A stretch of 21,026 bases of DNA from Planctomycetales bacterium (GCA_027451455.1 DAIDJI010000012.1:1-21026), one strand, 5' to 3'; positions 1-8,603 are shown, counted from the stretch's first letter. A program made the numbers and translations. Notes: generated by a model from the letters alone, not told the origin.

Positions 1-1868
1 AGCATGTAGAGCCCATTGGCCCGCTGATAGGCATCGTCGACGGGCGCCGGCGGCGAGCCGTTGTGCCGCTCGATCCCCTTGGCGGCGACGCGGAGCCGGC
101 CGACGTTGAGCCCTTCGAGCGCCTCGCGGACCTCGTCGGCGGGGCGTCCCTCGGCGATCATTCGCCGACGCTCCTCATCGAAGCGGCCCACGAACGGCGA
201 GGGGCTGACACGCACCAGGTGCCCTGGCCCCGATTCGAGAAGGATGGTCGAATCGCACCGGATCGCCTCCTGCTGGAACCGCTCCACGATGGCACCCGTT
301 TCAACGGCTTCTCGCGTGAAGAGATAAGCGGTTCCGATCAGAGCGCCGATCTTCACTCCTCGAGCCGCGATTGGACCGGCCAGCCCGGCGACCATTGCCG
401 AGGATCGGGCGTCGTGGATGCCCCCGGCAAACGCCAGGGCGATCTCCTCGGCCGGGATGCCGCGATCGATTGCCTCGGCGACGACAGCCGCCGCCTGCTC
501 CCAGAGGACAAAGCTTGACCGCGGCCCGACGTGTCCGCCGCACTCGCGCCCTTCCAGGACAAACCGCCGGCATCCCTCGCGGAGGTACTGCTCCAGCAGG
601 CCCGGCGAGGGGACATGCAAAAACGTCCGGATACCCTGGCGTTCGAGCAAGGCCGCCTGGTCGGGCCGTCCGCCCGCGATCAGGGCCCAGGGCGGGCGGA
701 CCTCAGCCACCGCTGCGAGTTGCTCAGAGCGCAGCTCGGGTGAAACGAACCCGAGGATGCCAATGCCCCACGGTCGTCCCTTCAGCCGGGCGGCGGTTTC
801 GTTGAGGAGTCGACGCGCCTCAGGACCGCGCAGCATTGCCATCGCCACGAACGGCAAGGCCCCCTCAAGGGCGACCGCTGCGGCAAATGCGGGGACGTCG
901 CTCACTCGGGTCATCGGGCCCTGCAGGATCGGGTATCGCGTTCCCAGTTCGGAGGCCATTGGCGAGCCCTCCGACATGGGCCGCGACGACCGCGCCGTTG
1001 CGATCCCCTCGCCGATCGCCCGGTTGACCGCCTGCACAATCCCGCCGACCGTCACGTACTTCCGCGCCAGCCGGGCGGCGAAGGCGGCATCCTGGCCGAC
1101 CGGCGGGCACTGACCGGCCCTCCATCCGATCAGGTCGGGCGAGGGTGACTCGCGCAGTCGGGCCATCTCGTCCGATCCGGGCCGGGCGAAGACGCGGATG
1201 CCCGGCCCCGAGACCGGCATCACGGCGACCGTCTCGGTGCCATCCCACCGGGCGATCCGCTCGCTCCAGTCTTCGCCAATCATCGACTCGCGGGCGAGCA
1301 GGAGCGCTCCATCGAGGACCACGCCCGAGGCGCCGGCCGCAACCGCGCCGGCCGCGACCCGCTCGCCAATCCCACCCCGCACCCAGGCTGGCAATTTTGA
1401 GGACGCCAGCGCCGCCTGTAGCAGCACAAACGAGGAATCGGACCCGCACCAGCCTCCCGCCTCGTTCCCCGAGATGATCAGCCCGTCGACCCCGGCCGCC
1501 TCGGCCCTCCGGATCGCCGCCCGATCGAAGACCTCGGCCAGGACCATCCGGCCCGACTCGCGCGCCGCGGCCGCCGCCGCCTCGAAGCCCGGTCCCTCAT
1601 CGATCCCGACCGGCAAGCAGACGACCCGCAATCCCTCGGCCGATCCCCAGACAATCGGACTCTCCATCAGGGCCCGTCCGGAGATTCGCAACCCGAAGGG
1701 AGCACGGGTCCAGCCTCGAATTCTGGTGAACGGCCCGGAATCTCTCGGCACCGTCGTACCCAGGTCGAGAATTCCCAACGCCGAGGCCCGGCTCGCCGCC
1801 GCAACGACTCCGGTTCCCTCGACTCCCCGAGGTGCGATTGCCAGGATCGTCGATAGGCTCTTCGTCAC
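1..1868 (-). CDS. N-terminal part of a large PKS/FAS-like protein with two tandem NPD (PfaD/nitronate monooxygenase-like) domains; runs off the left edge
   Basis: Reading the minus strand from GTG at 1868 gives 622 uninterrupted codons to the window edge. GTG is chosen because a strong GGGGAGGAG (1876-1884) lies 7 bases upstream and no ATG fits. The first FMN/TIM-barrel half (about residues 1-250) contains IISGNEAGGW near residue 130. A linker with GQDAAFAARLARKYVTVGG follows. The second half begins near residue 308 with RYPILQGPMTRVSD and contains LEGRECGGHVG near residue 436. Near the edge it reads RVAAKGIERH and DDAYQRANGLYM, as in PfaD-like trans-enoylreductases and in planctomycete giant synthases that begin with such domains. 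The usual catalytic His of EAGGH is present in the second half but is Trp in the first. The family role is flavin-dependent enoyl reduction during polyketide or polyunsaturated acyl assembly. The ketosynthase and acyltransferase domains expected beyond the edge are inference. Confidence 0.82.
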   Translation of the reverse strand, partial: MTKSLSTILAIAPRGVEGTGVVAAASRASALGILDLGTTVPRDSGPFTRIRGWTRAPFGLRISGRALMESPIVWGSAEGLRVVCLPVGIDEGPGFEAAAAAARESGRMVLAEVFDRAAIRRAEAAGVDGLIISGNEAGGWCGSDSSFVLLQAALASSKLPAWVRGGIGERVAAGAVAAGASGVVLDGALLLARESMIGEDWSERIARWDGTETVAVMPVSGPGIRVFARPGSDEMARLRESPSPDLIGWRAGQCPPVGQDAAFAARLARKYVTVGGIVQAVNRAIGEGIATARSSRPMSEGSPMASELGTRYPILQGPMTRVSDVPAFAAAVALEGALPFVAMAMLRGPEARRLLNETAARLKGRPWGIGILGFVSPELRSEQLAAVAEVRPPWALIAGGRPDQAALLERQGIRTFLHVPSPGLLEQYLREGCRRFVLEGRECGGHVGPRSSFVLWEQAAAVVAEAIDRGIPAEEIALAFAGGIHDARSSAMVAGLAGPIAARGVKIGALIGTAYLFTREAVETGAIVERFQQEAIRCDSTILLESGPGHLVRVSPSPFVGRFDEERRRMIAEGRPADEVREALEGLNVGRLRVAAKGIERHNGSPPAPVDDAYQRANGLYM

Positions 1869-2234
1869 CGCGTGGCTCCTCCCCGTTGTTTGCACTATCT
1901 AGGTAATATACCCGATGCAGGGAAAGTGATCGGATTTCCCGGGATCGGGGATGATGACGTGGGGTTTGGGCGTGACGAACTTAGCAGGGATCGGGAAGGA
2001 TCAGCGGCGACGCAGGGTATGGATTGCACGAAATTTGCGGATGTGCCCGGGGCAGGTCCGTGGTATAGATTGCGGCCATTGTGGAGAAAATCCGCGCGGT
2101 GGAAGCGTCCGGGGCCTCCATCGGCCGGGTCGTTCGATGGCATCGGGATTGCGACCGATGGTTCATCAGGAACGTCACGGACGATGGGCAGGGAGGATCA
2201 CGACTCGGGCGAGCCTCTCAGGAGGTAGGGGACG
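1869..2234. other. Divergent intergenic region between the PKS-like gene and a secreted-protein gene
   Basis: This stretch lies between two divergent genes and should carry promoters for both. It holds an AT-rich block (1901-1910, reading TATATTACC on the minus strand) just upstream of the PKS-like ribosome binding site, and a small hairpin GGGAAA/TTTCCC (1920-1925 with 1935-1940). The 118-codon plus-strand open frame across it starts inside the PKS-like leader and has no ribosome binding site or recognisable motif, so I do not call it a gene. Confidence 0.6.
2061..2070 (+). promoter_or_regulatory. Possible extended -10 promoter element
   Basis: TGGTATAGAT fits an extended -10 (TG-N-TATAGA/T) about 165 bases upstream of the secreted-protein gene. 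TTGCGG at 2035-2040 is too far upstream (23 bases) to be a good -35. This is a motif match only. Confidence 0.25.
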
Positions 2235-3263
2235 ATGATGCGTAAGGCCGTCGGGAGCCGTGCGTCGATGCACACGAGAGAGATTCTTGCAATTCTGGTG
2301 CCGATCGCGATTCTGACTGCAAGGCCAGATCGAAGCGAGGCGGCCACGTTCGGACCATGGATGGCCGCGGTAGCAACGGTCGGGGCGAAGCCGGGGTTGG
2401 TGCAACTGGCGCCGGCGACCCGGGTCGGCGACAAGGCGCCGGAGGGGTGGTCGCACCTGGTCATCAAATCGATCCCCGCGCTGGAGTCGGGCGACCTGGA
2501 CACGCTTCCGGATTTCGCCACCAAGACGGCGACGATGTTCCACACGACGATGCTGGCGGACGTGCAGCCGCTCGCGCTGGACAAGCAATATGTCCTGAGG
2601 CGGGTTGGTCTGGGAATTTGCATCCCGTCGCGCGATGGTAAGAAGGAAGACATCGTCGTCAGCACCGATCGGGTGCAGGCAATGAGCCTTCGGCTGTCGA
2701 CGGTCGAGAAGATGGTACTGGAGGCAGCCGAGGCCGAGCTGGCGGAGTCGCGCATCATTGCGTACACCTCGACCTTTGCGCTGCTGAGGTCGCCGGCGCT
2801 CCTGCTGGTCCAGGGGAAGCACCGGAAGGTGGACCTGTACTATGCTTTCTGTGTCGATTCGGCGACCGGAAAGCTCGAGGTGGGCGCCTGGACGATGTGG
2901 CCGGGGGATGTCAGCCAGCCGCCGCCGCCGTTCCTGGTTCGGGTGGCGCCCCGGACGATCTACAACTGCGCGGTCGACGTGCAGGCAAAGAAGCTCCTCT
3001 TCGGGACGGTCCCCTATTCGTGGACTTTCGCCATGCGGATGCTGCCGCCGGGCGAGACGCTGACGATCAAAAGCGAGAAGACGCTTGGCGAGCAGATTGT
3101 CACGATCGCCCGCCATCCCAACCAGGTCGAGACGCCCGATTTTGAGAAGCGGATGCGGAGGGTTCTCTTCGACGCCAAACCGGCCACCGCCGCAACGGCC
3201 TCGGGCCGGGCGCCCGCGAAGGCGGCGAGGACCTCGTCGCGACGATCGTTGTCGGCGAGATGA
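2235..3263 (+). CDS. Secreted protein of unknown function
   Basis: The protein has 342 residues. An N-terminal basic segment and hydrophobic stretch (REILAILVPIAILTA, roughly residues 15-29) are followed by a small-residue region ending SEA-ATFG, which looks like a signal peptide with cleavage near residue 36. The rest is a mixed alpha/beta soluble domain with no motif I recognise. The last ~30 residues are a low-complexity Ala/Arg/Ser-rich basic tail. The start is supported by AGGAGGT (2220-2226) about 8 bases upstream; ATG codons at 2235 and 2238 are both possible, and a third in-frame Met at 2268 would shorten the signal region. The gene is convergent with the phosphate transporter, 33 bases apart. 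I do not recognise the family; it resembles the many lineage-specific exported proteins of planctomycetes. Confidence 0.8.
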   Translation: MMRKAVGSRASMHTREILAILVPIAILTARPDRSEAATFGPWMAAVATVGAKPGLVQLAPATRVGDKAPEGWSHLVIKSIPALESGDLDTLPDFATKTATMFHTTMLADVQPLALDKQYVLRRVGLGICIPSRDGKKEDIVVSTDRVQAMSLRLSTVEKMVLEAAEAELAESRIIAYTSTFALLRSPALLLVQGKHRKVDLYYAFCVDSATGKLEVGAWTMWPGDVSQPPPPFLVRVAPRTIYNCAVDVQAKKLLFGTVPYSWTFAMRMLPPGETLTIKSEKTLGEQIVTIARHPNQVETPDFEKRMRRVLFDAKPATAATASGRAPAKAARTSSRRSLSAR

Positions 3264-3296
3264 TCCGAGGAATGCGTGGCAGGTTTTCTCGACCCA

Positions 3297-4316
3297 TCAA
3301 TCGAGGGCTGCCAGCGCCCGGGCCATTGGGTGATAGCAGGTCCACGAGATGGCCGCGGCGATTGGGATGGTCAGCACCCAGGCCCAGGCGATCCGGGCGG
3401 CCACGCCCCACCGGACCGCCGAGACCCGTCGGCTGGCTCCTACCCCCATGATCGACCCGCTCACCACGTGGGTCGTCGAGACTGGCAGGCCGAGGTGGGA
3501 CGCGGTCAGGATCGTCGCCGCCGACGCGGTCTCGGCGGCGAACCCCTGGACCGGGTGCAGATCGATGATCTTCTTGCCCATCGTCTTGATGATCCGCTTG
3601 CCGCCGGTCATCGTCCCGGCGGCCATCGCCAGGGCGCACGCGGCGATCACCCAGGTCGGCACCTCGAAATCCCCCTGACGAGCCCCGGAGTTTCCCGCGT
3701 GGATCGCCAGCGCCATCGCGATGATCCCCATCGTCTTTTGCGCGTCGTTGCTGCCGTGCGAGAGCGCCATCAGCGCCGATGATGCGATTTGCAGCTTCCG
3801 AAAGACGCGATCCAGTTTCGACGGGTGGACCCGCCGGCAGAGCCAGTAGATCGCGAGCATCGCCGCGAAGCCGAGAACGAGCCCGATGATCGGGCTGATG
3901 ACCAGACTCTCGACCACTTTCCGCACGCCCTCGCCGTGGATCGAGCGTGTCCCACCGTGTGCCATCGACGCACCGATCATCCCGCCGACCATCGCGTGCG
4001 ACGACGACGAGGGCAGACCGAGGTACCACGTCGACAGGTTCCAGAAGATCGCGGCGACCAGCGCCGAGAGGACGACCACCTGCGTGATCTCATCAGGCTT
4101 GATGAGGTCTTCACCGATGGTCCGGGCAACCTCGGTTCCGGTCAGCGCGCCGACGAAGTTGAGCACGGCCGCCATGAGGACCGCCGTCCGAAGCGGGAGG
4201 ACCCCCGTACTCACGACCGTCGCCACGGCGTTCGCCGCATCGTGGAAGCCATTGATGTAGTCGAACGCCAGCCCGACGGCGACGATCAAAACAAGAATCA
4301 CCAGCGTTCCGCTCAT
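3297..4316 (-). CDS. pit: Inorganic phosphate transporter, PiT family
   Basis: This 339-residue polytopic inner-membrane protein belongs to the PiT (PHO4) family, which moves phosphate, usually as a neutral metal-phosphate complex, by proton symport. Both inverted halves carry the signature: GFHDAANAVAT at 23-33 and SHGSNDAQKTMG at 186-197. They are followed by the paired serine-rich loops LPSSSSHAMVGG (101-112) and LPVSTTHVVSGSIMGVG (277-293). About ten hydrophobic segments can be seen. The length is that of the short bacterial form, without the large central loop of E. coli PitA. It lies 87 bases downstream of a DUF47/PhoU-like gene on the same strand, the usual pairing for low-affinity phosphate uptake. 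I see no Pho-box-like repeat. Confidence 0.95.
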   Translation of the reverse strand: MSGTLVILVLIVAVGLAFDYINGFHDAANAVATVVSTGVLPLRTAVLMAAVLNFVGALTGTEVARTIGEDLIKPDEITQVVVLSALVAAIFWNLSTWYLGLPSSSSHAMVGGMIGASMAHGGTRSIHGEGVRKVVESLVISPIIGLVLGFAAMLAIYWLCRRVHPSKLDRVFRKLQIASSALMALSHGSNDAQKTMGIIAMALAIHAGNSGARQGDFEVPTWVIAACALAMAAGTMTGGKRIIKTMGKKIIDLHPVQGFAAETASAATILTASHLGLPVSTTHVVSGSIMGVGASRRVSAVRWGVAARIAWAWVLTIPIAAAISWTCYHPMARALAALD

Positions 4317-4403
4317 GGTTCGTCGGCGCTCCGCGGACGCCCCGACGAAATGGCGACAGGCGACTGGAAGACCTGGAGCCCGTCCCCGTTTCGTCAGGAT
4401 TAT

Positions 4404-5048
4404 TCAGGCGTTCTTGATGACGATGGTCCGGAGAGCGTTGCCGACGTCGTCGCAGGCGTCGAGGGTCTCCTCCAGCCCTTCAAGGAATTCCTTGTGCTTG
4501 ATGAGTCGGATCGCATTGGATTCCTCGCGGAACATCCGGGCGATGTTCATCCGGAAGATCCGATCGCCCTCGCTCTCCAGCCGGTTCAAGACTCCGCATT
4601 GCTCGCGGATGCGGTCGGCGTGCTTCAGGTCGCGGAGGTCTCGGACGCCCGCGTCGACCGCCTCGCAGGCTCGGCGGATCAGGTCGGAAAGCTCGCAGCT
4701 TCCGGGCGGCAGGTCGTCCATCGCGTGGACGACGAACTGCAAGGCCGTCGCAAAGACGTCGTCGACGATCCCCTCGAGTGCGGAGGCGAGCTGATAGATG
4801 TCGGACCGGTCCATCGGCGTGACGAACGTGGAATTCAGCGCCTCGTAGACCTCGGCGATGACGGCGTCGGACTCGTGCTCGAGCTGGTGCATCCGGGCGA
4901 CGAGCGGCTCGCGATCATGGAGCCCGGCCGAGCAGCACTCGGCGAGCAGCCCGCCGACCTCGCTCGCCAGCGAGGCCCCGCGCTCCAGGAAGTCGAAAAA
5001 CCTGTCCTCCCGAGGCAGGAGCCATTTGACGACCCGATCGATCCACAT
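4404..5048 (-). CDS. DUF47 family PhoU-like protein, Pit accessory
   Basis: The 214-residue protein is almost entirely alpha-helical and begins with the typical DUF47 opening (WLLPREDRFFDFLERGA, residues 9-25). It keeps the acidic helix motifs of the PhoU fold: HQLEHESDAVIAEV near 54-67 and NRLESEGDRIFR near 154-165. In PhoU relatives these E..D clusters bind metal. DUF47 proteins are encoded next to Pit transporters and are thought to modulate them. Here the gene is immediately upstream of pit on the same strand, so the two are probably co-transcribed. The start at 5048 is supported by GGAGAAGGA a few bases upstream. Confidence 0.92.
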   Translation of the reverse strand: MWIDRVVKWLLPREDRFFDFLERGASLASEVGGLLAECCSAGLHDREPLVARMHQLEHESDAVIAEVYEALNSTFVTPMDRSDIYQLASALEGIVDDVFATALQFVVHAMDDLPPGSCELSDLIRRACEAVDAGVRDLRDLKHADRIREQCGVLNRLESEGDRIFRMNIARMFREESNAIRLIKHKEFLEGLEETLDACDDVGNALRTIVIKNA

Positions 5049-5095
5049 GCGTCCTTCTCCGCCCCACTCATTTCCACGTGCCGCTTCGATCCTTG

Positions 5096-5145
5096 ATCTG
5101 AAATCCGGAATCTCGAATCCCCCGCAGATTCCGATTCTTCAAGAT
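5096..5145 (-). terminator. Imperfect inverted repeat at the end of the 5139-6032 gene
   Basis: The left arm (5096-5112, ATCTGAAATCCGGAATC) pairs imperfectly with the right arm (5127-5145, which reads ATCTTGAAGAATCGGAATC on the minus strand), leaving a loop of about 14 bases. The repeat overlaps the stop codon of the upstream minus-strand gene and lies 48 bases before the DUF47 start. It may be an attenuator or terminator, or a dispersed AATCTGAAAT-like intergenic repeat. There is no clear T-tract. Confidence 0.35.
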
Positions 5146-6032
5146 CCTGCCGGCCCCTTCGCTCGCTTCTCCGCCTCGCGACGTAGCCGTCGGATCTGGT
5201 CCTGCGCCACGACGCCGAACTTCGATCGGAGGATCGGGGCGCCCTGGAACCAGTCGTGCGGCTCTTCGAAGGCGCCGTGCATTTCGACGAGCAGGGCGCC
5301 GGGGGCAATCGCCAGTCGGCTGATCTTCGCATAGCTGACACCGCCTCGGTAGGGGCGGGCGTCGCCACCGGCGACCGGCTGCCAGGCGTTGGCAGTCGGG
5401 CCTGGTTTGTCAAATGCCGGCGCGGTCCGCGAGGCGACCACGATGGAGTCCTTCGACCGGGTCGCGACGGCCTGGCTGGTCGTCACGAACGCGATCCGAT
5501 CGAGGAGCCGGCCGTGAACCCTCGCGTACCAGGTCTCGGGGCCGTCGCCGGGGTGGCTCGCGGGCGGATCGATCCCGGCGGCGCGGAGGGTGGCGTCGTC
5601 GAGCAGTTCGGTGCGCATCGTCATGTTGCCCGCTCCAACCTCCTGCCCCTGGGCCTTGTGCGCCTCCTTCGCCGGGTCGACGTCGGTCATCTCGGCGTGG
5701 ACGACGAACCAGAGGTCGACCACGCGCAGGGTCGCGTCGTTCGCCTTCACGTCATGGACCTTCAGGATGAACGGTGCCGCGACCGACTTCCGGAGCAACT
5801 CCTGAAGTTTCCCGTCGGAGCCGGCGACCTCGCGGAGCGCAGCGCGCTGGGCGTCGGCGTTCTGACCGTCGCGCACGGTCGGAGACTCTAGCCGGACGGT
5901 TGCGCCGTCGGCCGTGAATCCCTCGCTGATGAGCGATGCAAAGACGGCATTGCGCGCGTGCGCGAGCTCGATCTCGGCACGATTCCCCTGCCCCATCGCC
6001 GACAACACGATCGCGAGGACCAGTCCATTCAT
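5139..6032 (-). CDS. Probable exported protein of unknown function
   Basis: The open frame extends further upstream, but the start is placed at ATG 6032 because AGAAAGGAG lies about 9 bases before it and a hydrophobic leader (NGLVLAIVLSAMGQG, residues 2-16) follows at once. The product has 297 residues. The leader lacks the usual basic N-terminus, so export is likely but not certain. The body holds an N-terminal region (17-100) resembling a secreted alpha/beta domain, the segment LRVVDLWFVVHAEMTDVDP near 104-122, and a C-terminal basic helix (QDQIRRLRREAEKRAKG). I recognise no catalytic motif or named family. It is divergent from sppA with 130 bases between, and it sits upstream of the phosphate-uptake pair on the same strand. 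Confidence 0.8.
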   Translation of the reverse strand: MNGLVLAIVLSAMGQGNRAEIELAHARNAVFASLISEGFTADGATVRLESPTVRDGQNADAQRAALREVAGSDGKLQELLRKSVAAPFILKVHDVKANDATLRVVDLWFVVHAEMTDVDPAKEAHKAQGQEVGAGNMTMRTELLDDATLRAAGIDPPASHPGDGPETWYARVHGRLLDRIAFVTTSQAVATRSKDSIVVASRTAPAFDKPGPTANAWQPVAGGDARPYRGGVSYAKISRLAIAPGALLVEMHGAFEEPHDWFQGAPILRSKFGVVAQDQIRRLRREAEKRAKGPAGS

Positions 6033-6162
6033 GCGTCTTCGCTCCTTTCTGGTTATGCCAATGGAGACCGTTGCAGCGATTTTGGGGCCAAGTTTCGCCG
6101 TTGGGGGGCCGATAAACATCCCGAGGCGGGATCGCGGGGCTTCGAGGGATCGAGGGACCACC

Positions 6163-7287
6163 ATGCGGCAGGAACGCGAGCGACGACCCCGGTCGATCTT
6201 CCGAACCCTGACCATCGCGGCGGCGGTCGGAAGCCCGGGATGCGGGCACGCGATCCCGATCGCGGCGACCATCCGCGGCGGCGCAGGGATCTCGGCCGAC
6301 GCGAACCTGCGAGGCGGCGTGGATATCAAGCTGCCTCCGGTCGAGGTGAAGCTCCCGACCGCCGCGGATCCGGGCGAGATGGTCGCCTCGGTCGTACGGC
6401 CGGGCCGGGACGGCTCGCCCTCGGCGAGGGTCGCGGTGGTCGATCTCGACGGCGTCCTGCTCAACCAGAATTATGGCAATCTTTACGCCGTCGGCGACAA
6501 CCCTCTCGCCTCATTCCGCGACAAGCTCGACGCAGCGGCGCGCGATCCGCAGGTCGTGGCGGTCGTGCTGCGGGTGAACAGTCCGGGCGGGAGTGTGACG
6601 GCCTCCGACGTGATGGCCGAGGAACTCCGCCGCTTCCGGGCCCGGACGCACAAACCGGTGATCGCCTCGCTGATGGACGTGGCGACCTCGGGCGCCTATC
6701 TCGTCGCCGCCGAGTCCGACCGGATCGTCGCCCACCCGACCGGCCTGACCGGCGGACTCGGCGTCCTGTTCAACCACTTCAACTTGCAGGACGCGATGGC
6801 GCAGCTCAACGTGACGACCGACCCGGTGAAGGCCGGCCCGAAGATCGACATGGGGAGCGTCACCGCGCCGCTCGACGACGCGACCCGCGCCATGATCCAG
6901 CAGATGGCTGATGCCTATCGCGACCACCTGCAAAATCTGGTGAAGCGTCGGCGGACCGCGATGACCGACAAGGACCGCCAGGCCCTCGCTGACGGCCGCG
7001 TCGTGCTGGCCTCGCAGGCACTCGCGCTCCACCTGGTCGACCGCCTCGGCTACGTCGACGACGCGATCGCCGAGGCCGAGCACGCCGCCGGAATCTCGGG
7101 CGCCGAGGTTGTTTTGTTCCATCGCTCGGGATACCCGGCCCACTCGATCTACGCGATCACACCGAGCCCTGCCCCGCTCAGCGAGTCGATTCCGATGAGC
7201 TACCCGGGCCTCGACCGCTCCCGGCTGCCGACGTTCCTCTACCTCTGGCAGCCCGACCCGACCCTCCCGCGCACGGGTGCCCGATGA
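6163..7287 (+). CDS. sppA: SppA-like S49 family serine peptidase
   Basis: Signal-peptide-peptidase-A-like enzymes degrade cleaved signal peptides and membrane fragments with a Ser/Lys dyad. The frame is open further upstream, but the start is placed at ATG 6163 because earlier codons overlap the divergent gene; the product is then 374 residues, close to single-domain SppA length. A basic start (RQERERRPR), a hydrophobic stretch (about 16-25) and GSPGC with Cys27 suggest a leader, perhaps a lipoprotein signal, although the lipobox is poor. The peptidase core shows LRVNSPGGSVTASD (137-149), DVATSGAYLVAAESDRIVAHP (172-192, nucleophile Ser176), TGLTGGLGV (193-201) and VKAGPKIDMGS (222-232), which carries the general-base Lys (K223 or K227). 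The C-terminal ~40 residues are Pro-rich and unlike the usual enzyme. Its stop overlaps the next start. Confidence 0.88.
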   Translation: MRQERERRPRSIFRTLTIAAAVGSPGCGHAIPIAATIRGGAGISADANLRGGVDIKLPPVEVKLPTAADPGEMVASVVRPGRDGSPSARVAVVDLDGVLLNQNYGNLYAVGDNPLASFRDKLDAAARDPQVVAVVLRVNSPGGSVTASDVMAEELRRFRARTHKPVIASLMDVATSGAYLVAAESDRIVAHPTGLTGGLGVLFNHFNLQDAMAQLNVTTDPVKAGPKIDMGSVTAPLDDATRAMIQQMADAYRDHLQNLVKRRRTAMTDKDRQALADGRVVLASQALALHLVDRLGYVDDAIAEAEHAAGISGAEVVLFHRSGYPAHSIYAITPSPAPLSESIPMSYPGLDRSRLPTFLYLWQPDPTLPRTGAR

Positions 7288-8300
7288 TCGATCCGGGAGC
7301 GTCGATCCGATGGGACGGCCGCGAGCCCGTGCCCTCCGAGTGGCCCGTCCTGGTGACGGGCGCCGGCGGCTTCGTCGGCGGCCAGATCGCGCGCCACCTC
7401 GCCGCCTTGGGCCACCAGGTGCGCGGCCTGACCCGCCGCCCTCCATCAATTGAGCCCGACGACCCGCCGATCGACTGGATCGTCGGCGACCTCCGCGACG
7501 CCGAGATCCGGCGCCGATCGGTGGAGGGCGTCCGCGGCGTGATCCACGCGGCGAGCTGGGTGAGCCTGGGCCTCGACCCTGACGACCAGAGCCGGACGAT
7601 CAACGTGGAGATGACGGCCCGCCTGCTCGACGACGCCCGCGCCTCGGGCGTCGAGCGGTTCCTCTACACCTCGACGCTCTACACGCTCGCCGCCGGGACC
7701 GCAGAGCAGCCCGCCGACGAATCCACGCCCTGGAACCTGTCCCGGGTCGAATCGGCCTACACGAGGACAAAGCGCGAGGCCGAGCGGCTGGTCCTCTCGG
7801 CGAACGACGACGGCCTCTCGACGCTCGCGATCTGCCCGGGGATGGTGATGGGCCGGCGCGACCTCAAGCCGACCTCGACGCTGATGGTCCGGACGATGGC
7901 CCGATACCCGGTCGTGGTGGTGCCGACGGGCGGCATCCCGATCGTCGACGCCCGCGTCCTGGCGACGGCCCACCGCCGGGCCCTGGTCGCGGGCGGCGGG
8001 GGCGAGCGCTACGCGGTGGTTGGGCCGTACCTCAGCTATCCCGTCCTGGCGCGACTCGTCGCGACGATCGCCGGTCGCCCGCGTCGCGTGGTCGCGATCC
8101 CCGATCAATGGGAGCGTCCCCTCGGCGCCGCGGCCGAATGGTGGGCGCCGATCCTCCGACGATGGATCCCCAACCTCTCGGGCCCGTTCGTCGCCGGCGG
8201 CTTCCTCCGGCTCCACGTCGACGGCCAACGCGCCGACCGATGCTTCGGCTTGATCCATCCCCCGGCCGCCGAGTCGATCGCCGAGGCGCTCTTGCCCTGA
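7284..8300 (+). CDS. NAD(P)-dependent epimerase/dehydratase (extended SDR)
   Basis: This 338-residue extended short-chain dehydrogenase/reductase has the Rossmann nucleotide-binding loop TGAGGFVG (25-32), an acidic VGDLRD motif (67-72), HAASWVSLG (88-96) and the active-site pair Y159-TRT-K163 with TSTLYTL (129-135) supplying the upstream Ser/Thr. The pattern is close to the dihydroflavonol-reductase/HpnA-like subgroup, which reduces or epimerises sugar- or isoprenoid-linked substrates; the substrate here cannot be read from sequence. About 20 extra residues precede the Rossmann strand. The start ATG overlaps the sppA stop by four bases (ATGA), implying translational coupling. The C-terminal region (245-330) has hydrophobic and Trp-rich segments that could lie against a membrane. 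Confidence 0.9.
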   Translation: MIDPGASIRWDGREPVPSEWPVLVTGAGGFVGGQIARHLAALGHQVRGLTRRPPSIEPDDPPIDWIVGDLRDAEIRRRSVEGVRGVIHAASWVSLGLDPDDQSRTINVEMTARLLDDARASGVERFLYTSTLYTLAAGTAEQPADESTPWNLSRVESAYTRTKREAERLVLSANDDGLSTLAICPGMVMGRRDLKPTSTLMVRTMARYPVVVVPTGGIPIVDARVLATAHRRALVAGGGGERYAVVGPYLSYPVLARLVATIAGRPRRVVAIPDQWERPLGAAAEWWAPILRRWIPNLSGPFVAGGFLRLHVDGQRADRCFGLIHPPAAESIAEALLP

Positions 8301-8572
8301 TCCGGGCCGATCGGGGCGATTTGATTCGGACAGCCGGCCAATCGACGTGGGGGATTGCGGAAAGTGAAAAGGGTGAATATCGTACGGGTATCGCCTGCCT
8401 TCGATGCGATCGGCACGTACTCGCGTCGAGCGCTGGGTGGAACGCCTCGTCTAGTGTTGAGACTTGCCAGTCAGCCACCGTGAAGAGCCGAACTATGCGA
8501 CTCCCCCGGATGAGGACGCGGCGTGGAAGGTCACGGTGGCGGCGATTGACCAAAAAGGCCAGGAGGGACCAA

Positions 8573-8590
8573 AAATGTTCATGAACATTT
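8573..8590. promoter_or_regulatory. Perfect 18-bp palindrome, possible operator
   Basis: AAATGTTCATGAACATTT is identical to its reverse complement over all 18 bases. It is strikingly AT-rich against the GC-rich background and lies about 200 bases upstream of the thioredoxin-like gene. This is the form expected of a dimeric regulator binding site; no regulator gene is adjacent. The role is inference. Confidence 0.4.
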
Positions 8591-8603
8591 AGATGCTGAA
8601 AAT

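Noticed and set aside
2175..3116. 313-codon minus-strand open frame opposite the secreted protein at 2235-3263
   Set aside because: Arg/His-rich product with no motif, while the plus strand has a signal peptide and a good ribosome binding site.
3789..5096. 435-codon plus-strand open frame across pit and DUF47
   Set aside because: Highly charged low-complexity product, opposite two well-recognised genes and without a ribosome binding site.
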